DNA of 64,000 bases from Porites lobata (Eukaryota > Cnidaria > Anthozoa > Scleractinia > Poritidae): the NCBI GenBank assembly GCA_942486035.1, contig CALNXK010000565.1:49815-113814 (forward strand), read 5' to 3'. Shown here piece after piece: positions 12,001 through 21,000 of this stretch. The translations under genes and the position numbers were made by a program. Position 1 is the first letter of the stretch. The number at the start of each line of letters is the position of its first letter. The notes under the pieces were generated by a model. That model was given only the letters and a program-made list of their open reading frames with translations, made no database searches and was not told where the DNA came from.

Positions 12001-15000
12001 ATTCACTTAGATCCGTGTGTTGTTCCCTTCGTGCGCGAATGCGCGCGAAGGACCCGTATATCTGTAAAGACCTCTCAATCTTTTGTGCCTAAAAAGGCAG
12101 GACTTCTACCTTTCAGAAATCTTTTTTCATTAGAACCACTAGAATCTGGAACCTGCTTATTACTAGACTTGACCTAGATAATGTTACTTTTGAGAACTTT
12201 AAATCTGTTCTTTACGGTTATTACTCGCGGGCTCTAGCAATAAACTATGACCCGGACTCTCCAAGGAGCTTCAAAAGTATTTGCCTGAAATGTAACATAG
12301 CCACGTTTTTAGACCAGGAAACTAGCTGCTGCATGTGATTTAAATTGCTACTTTTATATCTTTTTATTTTTTGGGTCCGCAGTAATTGGCTTTAGCTGTT
12401 ACGGTGTCCCTGCCCTAATATTTAAGTTATTTTAGTGTATTGTTACGTTCTTGTTACTAGTGTTTGCATATCTACAGTGTTTTTTTTTGTATTCTTCAGG
12501 GCAAAGCTAGTAAAATAAAATAATGGTAACAAAATATCCAACTGCTCCTTACAACGGTATTCAAGAATTGGTTTTATGAGGGAATTATACAATAATTTCC
12601 AGCAGAGCAAAGATAGAAAAATTTTTGACCTTTTGAGCAGGTTAATTCTGCAGTTCAGCTTGATAATAACATAATCAATATGCAGATTCCAAATGAGATA
12701 TTTGTTGATCCTAATTCCAAGGAGCTTTTCCCCTATTGCCTCCTCTAGCTTAACATCGTTCAAGATTAAACTCATGCCTGTCATGTCTGCACAACGAAGC
12801 TTTTGAGTAGTTCCAATTAACATTGGCTTTGTCTTGTTGTTTTTTTTTTTTTGGCATTCCTTGGGCTTCATCTCGTTAAGGCTGAACCAACAATTCGCAT
12901 TATCGAGACTTTCTTGCAATTTCTTGCTGTAGTGTAAGTGATTATGTTTGTTACAAACAATTTTAGTTTTGAAGTGTGATTATGTACTACAACAAGTCCA
13001 AACACTCTCATTTTCTTCAATTACCAGAAGAAAAACCGAGTGAGCAAAGTTTTTAAGGATTTTAATCCCGAGATTTAAGGTACATTTTGTGTGTTTTTAT
13101 AGTAAGGAAAGTCCGTTTGAAATGGAAATGCATCAATTAGCATTGTGTTATTGACCTTTTAGTTGAAGTTGATGTGTAATTCAAGTATTTTGGGGAAACG
13201 CGCTTAGATTCGAGACTGAGACAGCTTTGTTATGTAGCTTTCATAACAGTAGTTCGAATTCTAACAACGGTCGTAAAACATCTAAATTGCTCATGCATCG
13301 CCTGAGCGCTTGGTTGTGCCGGCGATTTTTTGCAATTTTGCTGGACTTCTCCGAACAAATTTCGATACGAAGCTAGTTAATTTTGAGATAAACTAACATC
13401 AAATCCAGCCAGGACTCAAGTTAGGACTTTTCTAATCTTTCTTGTTATCAACAAATAAACAACAGTAAAATAAAAGTAACAAAAAACCCCTAACTTAACT
13501 CGTAGCCTCCTAACCCTAACCCTAACCTTGCGTTAACCCTAACCCTAACTCGAGCTTACCTTCCATGGTTGCGACGAAAACCCTCCTCTTAATGGTCATG
13601 GGACTTGAAAGAGGGGGAAATGGCGGGAAAGCGAAAAATTGTCGAGTCCTGGCTCGGTATATAGATATCCTCTTCAATTTCTTTTTAAAATAAGTGTTAC
13701 CTCTCATTCTAAAGGAAATACAATCAAATGTTCTCATTTCTACTTTACGTTTATTGCAAAAATGTTCATACAATTATGATTATTTAAATTTAAGTTTGTT
13801 TTTTAGAGCCTTTTATAGTTAGTGTTTATAGTTGCGGCTATAGTTTTCCCTTAAATTATTATTTTTCTGAAATATAAAGAGCAAGTAGACAGAAGCCATT
13901 CAGAATAAAAACAAAAAAAAAACGTTTTGCAATTTACCTTAAGACGGAGAACGGTTGATTCAGCGAAAGAAAAACTCAAAGGCAAGTTTTTGAAAAACAT
14001 GATTTGTTTGCGCGCGTTCAGATGACAGCATGATCAACTCGACTACAGTACTGGTGACACAAACGAAGGCAAATGGAAATGTTTTCTCTTTTGATTATGT
14101 TGTAAAAGAAATGGTAAACGTTGCAGCTGTGCAACCATCGAGTTATGGATGCACTTGGGATATTTGCTAAGCACTCAAGAAGCTAGGGTTGCATCCGGCT
14201 ATTGCCTCGTGTAGCTCGTACGCTTCTCTAATTCGTGCTTAGCAACCTCCCGCGTGCATCCATTTAACAAACAGATTTCATGTTGCCGTGCGTATGTTCA
14301 GTAATAGATCACAGATGACGTCAAAATGTGGTAAAAACAAAAAAAGTGACACGCAATACGCAGGCGAGTGTGTCACTGACGTTTTTACCTTTTTTTTACG
14401 TCCTCTGTGATCTAACCAGGCTGATTTAGCAACAGAACGGAAACGTCATTTGACGACGGGAAAGCGCGCGGAAACGACTAAACTCGACTTCAGGTGCCGA
14501 ATTTACCGATCTGCCATTGGTCAAGCCAGTTGTTTGATTTACGCGCGCAGTCGTCAAATGACGTTCCCGTTCTGCTGCTAAATCAGCCGACTGAACAGAC
14601 CCACGACAACATGGAATCTATTTGTTTTATACAATGATCTGAAAAGAAAAAGGACTGATACACTTACGCTTACCTGCCTCGTACCGCATGACTGTCCCAA
14701 ACGCTACTTTCCATCTCTTCTGATTATTTTCTATATCTTACTTGTATACAGTTTCTTCGAAAGGTTTTTCAATATCTTTCCTGGCTCAAAGCAGAAAAAT
14801 GGTGAAAACATTTCGCAAAACAGCGAGTCCCAGGTAGCGATGACACGCGATGGGAACTGTTACGCAAATTTCTTGTAGTTTAGGCATTCTCAACTAGTCA
14901 AGAGCTCTTTTTGTCTCCTTTTCTCTATTTTTCTGCTTTGTAAATAGCTCTTGCTAAACTTTTTGCGAGGCTTTCACTTGCTTTAATCCGAAATAATCTC

Positions 15001-18000
15001 ACAAAACATTTTCAAAACAGACGGCCAAATTGAACAAAAAAAGAAAACACGTTTCCGGTGACGTCATACATGTATCTGTACTCTAATAATTAATGGGCCA
15101 CGACCAATCACAGCGCGTGTAGCATTCACATGATTGTATAAAACTCGATGGTTGACGCTGCACGTTTATTATTTCTTAAACTGAGAATACCACCTGCAGT
15201 GGCGGATCCAGGGGAGGGGCCCCGGGGACCCGGTTACCCAATGTTATTAATAGACCAAACTGAGGCACTTAACAGAATCAGGTCAAAAATCGACAAACAC
15301 CTGCGACCCAATCAGAATGGATTTCGTCCTGGACATTCAACAATAGCACACATATTGGCACTGAGACGACTAATTGAAGGTGTGAAAAGTCATAACTTGA
15401 AAGCTGTTCTGGTATTCATAGACTTCAAAAAGGCGTTTGACAGTGTACGCAGGGGAAGAATGCTGCAGATCCTGACATTCCGGGAAAACTGATTGATGCA
15501 ATTGGCTTCCTTTACCAGGGAACGAAAGCTAGAGTCATAACATCCGATGAAGAAACGGACTTCTTTGAAATACATGCTGGGGTTTTGCAATGAGATACCT
15601 TGGCACCTTACATCTTCGTTATTGTGTTGGACTAAGCAATGAGACCAGCCATATTTGAGAGAGAGGAAGAACTTGGCTTCTCGATTGACCGAAGGAGGAG
15701 TCGTCGTCATCAAGCAATGGTCATAACCGACACAGACTTTGCGGAAGGCATTGCCATCACCACAGAGGAGATACATCAAGCTCAAAAAATGCTGGCATCA
15801 GTGGAACGTGAGGCAGCGAAAATCGGATTATATCTTAAATCTAAGAAGACGGAAGTGGTGCATTTCAACCAGGGAGTAGGAATAACCATCAAGGCAAAGA
15901 ATGGCGAAAGTCCGAAAGGCCCTGGCATGGTCAGTTTGTCACGAGTTGAGGCAATTATGAAAATCAGATTTAAGAAGAAGCATCAAGGAGCGGCTTTTCA
16001 TGGCCTCTGTAGAATCTATCCTGATTTATGGAAGCGAGACATGGGCAGTCACGAAAGCTATGGAGAAGAAACTAGATGGATGTTATACCAAAATGTTACG
16101 TATGGTATTTAATGTGTCTTGGCAAGATAAATTGACCGATAAAAACTTGTATGGTAATTTACCACCAGTGTCATCAAAAATGGGTTTCAGAAAGCTGCAG
16201 CTAGCCGGCCGTTGCGTTAGACACCCAAAGGAGGAAGCATCTAAACTAGTACTTTGGCAGCCAATGAGTGGGCGCATGAGCGTGGGAAGACCAGCTGTTA
16301 CTTATATAGATAACCTGAAAAGCGATACCAGCTTGCACAGCGCGGAAGAGCTGGGAACAGCTATGATGGATAGGGAGACCTAGAAGAGGCGAGCTGAATC
16401 GAGGCGTGCTCTTGTTCAACCATAGTAATAGTAGTAGCCCCCACCTTATCTCAGGGTTTGGATGATTGGGCCTCCCCTTACCTGAAGGTCTGGATCCGCT
16501 GCTGACCTGTACGCGCGGTACGCACGTGCGTCCCTGAAAAAGTCGTGCACAAAAAAGATATAAAATGAAAATATAAAAGAAATTCTAAAAAGAAAGCGAA
16601 ATATCTAAAGATAATTATCTTAAGAGCACATTTTGCCTCAATTCGTTCAATTCTGGTTGTTTCTTTGAAAAATATAAATTTTTCTTTTCTCGAAAACAAT
16701 GTTTTCTTTTTCCTCCCCATCTAAATGTCGGTTTCTATTGAAAAGAATAAATTCATTAATGGACCGAATCTTGAATAACACATATCTAGTGAAAAGAGAG
16801 CAGGTGTTTTTACTAAAAACGTATTCGGATTTCTAACCGTTTACGCACATTGATAAATCCTGGAAGCAACGACGAAGGCGTCGGTAACGGCGTCGGCAAT
16901 TAGCAAGAACGTCATCGAAACAAGCCCAATAGGTAAATGAAAAAAAAAACTGCACGTGCGGCGCGTTTTTCTTTACCTATACGAACAGGACGTTAAATTT
17001 CCTTTTGTGACGTTGTTTGGAGGACGTCAACACAGGGACAAATTCAATTTCTTCTCTTCCTGAGCTCTGAGTCCGAACTTGGGTGCGGTCCCCACGACTC
17101 AGCCCCGTAGGGGGAATACACCAATATTTAAGAGAGTTGAAATTAGCGCGATAAAGTTAAAAAAAAAACGCGCATTCATTTTGATAGCTAGGGGCATTTC
17201 CGTTGCCCTTGCCGTCGTCGTTGTTAAGGCGCCCTATGCTCACGAAAGGGACAGTTCCATTGTGGTTTTACCGCAAACTCGTATGATCATGATGATCAAA
17301 TGCGGAAAAGCATCCCGATCTGATTCACTTTAGTTTTCGGATTCAAAATCTATAAAGACTTGACCAAAATCAGCATCTTTTCAATTTGGATTCACGCTCT
17401 GCATCTGCTTAAAACGTGAAAACGAACCAAGTACAAAATTACCCGGATTCCTGACGAATCCGGGAAGGTATGGAGATGATAGATGGCTGACGTGCATCAG
17501 TCAATGGACCCAAACACGCGACAAAGTATTTTACAAGTTGCTAATGTCATTTCATATGCAGAAAAAACTCTTAGGCTTACAACGAAACCAGGTTACGGTT
17601 CCTGTGATTGTTTTGAGGAGGATTTCTTCATTTCAGTAGGATTGCAATGTAATGCGTTTGACTTTGTAAAACCAAGAGCCATGTATAATAGGACTATTAT
17701 GGCTCTGGGTAAAACGTATTGTTTGAATAAAGCGTAGGACAAATGCAGCCAGTCAAATGTTGGGAAGAAATAGTTATGCAAATGTACTTACGCAACTGAA
17801 GGCGAAGATTGCGTCCATCGCCATACGTGCCATACGGCTATCCTGAATGAAAGAAATTTCGTCTAGTCAGTTATATTTAGTAACTGGCCACACAAAAAGA
17901 GACTGAATGCTCGAGTAGTGTGTCGCTAAATCTAACTGCCACGCGACATAATGGATACGGAAGCGCGCGCGGTGGAGCCCCATTAAATAAATTGGTAATC

Positions 18001-21000
18001 TATGAAAGCAAGAAAATGTGGTTATGACGTAGCGTATGCCCACCGCCCGCCCGCCCGTACACACACTTCATGTAAGCTGATGCCAAATGTCAGGTTATTT
18101 TGGTGGGAAAGGGTATGGCCACCAGCGTTTTATGAGGCAGAGACACTAAATAGTCAATAAAGACGAAAACGGAAAGTAGAAAATGTTTCTGTATCCGTGT
18201 TGTCTAAAGTATTAAGTTTAGATTAATTTTCATGTCCACAAATTTAGAACATAGAGAAAGAGAAAACAGAGGAAAAGAAAAAGTAGGGCGACAGGCCAGC
18301 GAAGCTCAACGAGAAAAAGAGCTTTAGCGAGAGAGAGAATACAATGGAGACATTTTTTGTTGGAGGAACAACATGAAATTTTGTAGCGGCCGTGAGAAAA
18401 TGAGAAATGATAGCGGCCACCAGGGTGAAAATGAGCGACAGAGAAAAGTGAACAGGAACACGTACGACATTTCCTCCATAAAACGTGTAACGAGGAAGTT
18501 TCTGGAAGTTTTACGTTGTAGTCGTGCAAAACAACCGCAAGGAAATGTACAAAAAAAGTTTTTTTTGTTGTTAATTAGACCTATTGTTGTTTTTTCACCG
18601 TTCTCGTTGCCTTCGCCGCTTAGGCCTGGTTTTCACTAGCGCATAAGCATAAACATAAGCATAAGCACAAGCACATGTGTAAGCAAGTGAAAACTCCCGG
18701 TGAAAACTGCGGTGACATAAGCATAAGAATAAGCACAAGAAAAACAGACAAGTTCGCTCTTCTTGTGGTCATGCTTATGCTTATTTCGTAGCTTTGACTA
18801 GTGTAAACGAGGTCGACATAAGCAAGAGCATAAGCACAAGGCCGTGGACCAGTCATAGGTCGCTTTGACCCAGACCTCATGCGAACATATCAAAAGCAAT
18901 ATGGCGGACGCTTCGTGCGCCATTTAGTTTATCATCGGGTTGCAGAGAGCTGGTATCGAGAATTGGTCAAATATACCATTCTGCGCAAATTCTGCGCGTG
19001 TGTATGTCCTTATGCTTATACTTATGCGTTAGTGAAAACCAGGCTTCAGCATTACACGATTTTACATTTTGTTTGAGCAAACTATGTCGAGAGCTTCGCT
19101 TTTAGCCCTGGCTAAATCTATATTAATATTAATTTTCACGGCATTGAAAACTGGTAAGAAATAAATTATGTTATTCAGTGTAACTCACTTGTCCCATTCT
19201 TTAACACTAGCATTATTTTGATATGGACCGCGGTTTGGTGCTTTCTCGCTTCTACAGCGTTAAATCCTAATGGGGGTGATTGACAACTTTCCAAGCCTAT
19301 CTTTGATCGAAGTGGGTCTATATTTCTTTGCTGATCATTAATTACCTCGATAAAACAATTTTTTAGCATTCAAGGTACTTTTCACCCTACCGTTACCTTC
19401 TTACGTTAAGAATAGATTTGTTGGACTGTCAACCCTCCACGTCTTCAAATACTGAGAATGGATAAGGAAGGGATGATAGATGACGGCATAACGCACGGCA
19501 CATGACGTCATTTGAGCAAAAACAACACGTTGACTCCGATCGTCATGAATCTGCGATGACACAAAAGGCGCGGAAAAGATGTCGTTGACATTTTAACAAT
19601 TGAAATTTCCACAAGTCACATTATTACATTACAATGGCAAACCGCATGCACTGAGGAAACGTTCGATGTTAACATTTTAAAAATTGCTCAAGCGAAGCAA
19701 AATATTTCAATTTTTTGTCAGAAAGTCAGTTCTACTGCAGAAGTGGCAAACTTCGGCCATCATCTGGACTGGATTTCGTACTTTAATCTGGAGACCGAAA
19801 GATACGGTGAAAACTCTAGTGCGTCCCTGATTATCGAGATTATCCAGTAACAGTATCTTTATTGTGCCTTACTCTCCATATGGAGCCATCGGTCCGTTTA
19901 CAATAAAGGTCTTTTACATTTAAGTAACAAAAACGTCTAACTAAATTAACTAAATGATACAAACACCATAAAATAACTAAAGGTTTTATATCAGGTTACA
20001 TTTTCAGTAATTCTTTTCTCTAGCTTTTTGAACATTAGATTTATACATTTGGCTATAATTTTACGGTATCATTATTATCTGCTGATAATAAATATTTTAT
20101 TCTGTCATGGGCAGTAAGATTCACAAAAGCAACACCCTTACATGAAATATCATTAAATAAATCCTGTCCCAATTTCCTGTATCCATTGCAACACATCAAG
20201 AAGTGTTGTTCATCTTCGATCTGGTTTTGCTTGCAAACCAGACACGTTCTTTCTTCTACAGGTATTGCAACTTCGCAATTTTCATACTTTCCAGTTTGTA
20301 TCCTTAGTGTATGGGATCCTAATTGTAGTTTTGTCGGGCGTATCCTGTAGGCTGGGTTTTCTATTTCTTGGAGATAAATTGATACGATTTTTAACTTCTT
20401 TAAAAGTGATTTTTTGTCTTGAACTTAGGTAAACACTATTTTGGTCATTGAGCCAATTTTGGGTATACCCTTTCTTTAAATCTGTTTGAAATTTCATGCG
20501 CGCATTCTTGATGCTTTGTTTTGTTAATTTTCCGCAGAAGATTGTGATTTGAAATCTTGATTATCTAAGACATCGAAATTATTATTGAACTTTAATGCAT
20601 TTTGAAATGTTTCACGCAAGAAAGGGTGAACAGTGTCATGCTGCAGTCTGTGCTGATAACTAAAATTTGCAGTTTTAATATCAAGGTGAAGTGGAAAACT
20701 TCCTTGTTCTGCTCTACACGCTGTATTTTCTGTATCAGTACCAGGGGACGTTAGTGATCACGTTACAGAACCGTATGTTAACTTGTCCTATAGTGCTTCT
20801 ATCAAATGTTGTTTTTATATGATAATAGTTCGGGACCCCAGATTTCGCAGCCATACAGAAGTACAAGTTTAACAGGGGCATCAAATAATTTGTTCTATAT
20901 AGAAATCGTTACTGTGTTACTGTTTGCAAGTAAACGGTCTATAGAGTGTTTTCACTCACGTGGCCAGCATCTATGCAAATTTATTGGGACAAAAGAAAGT

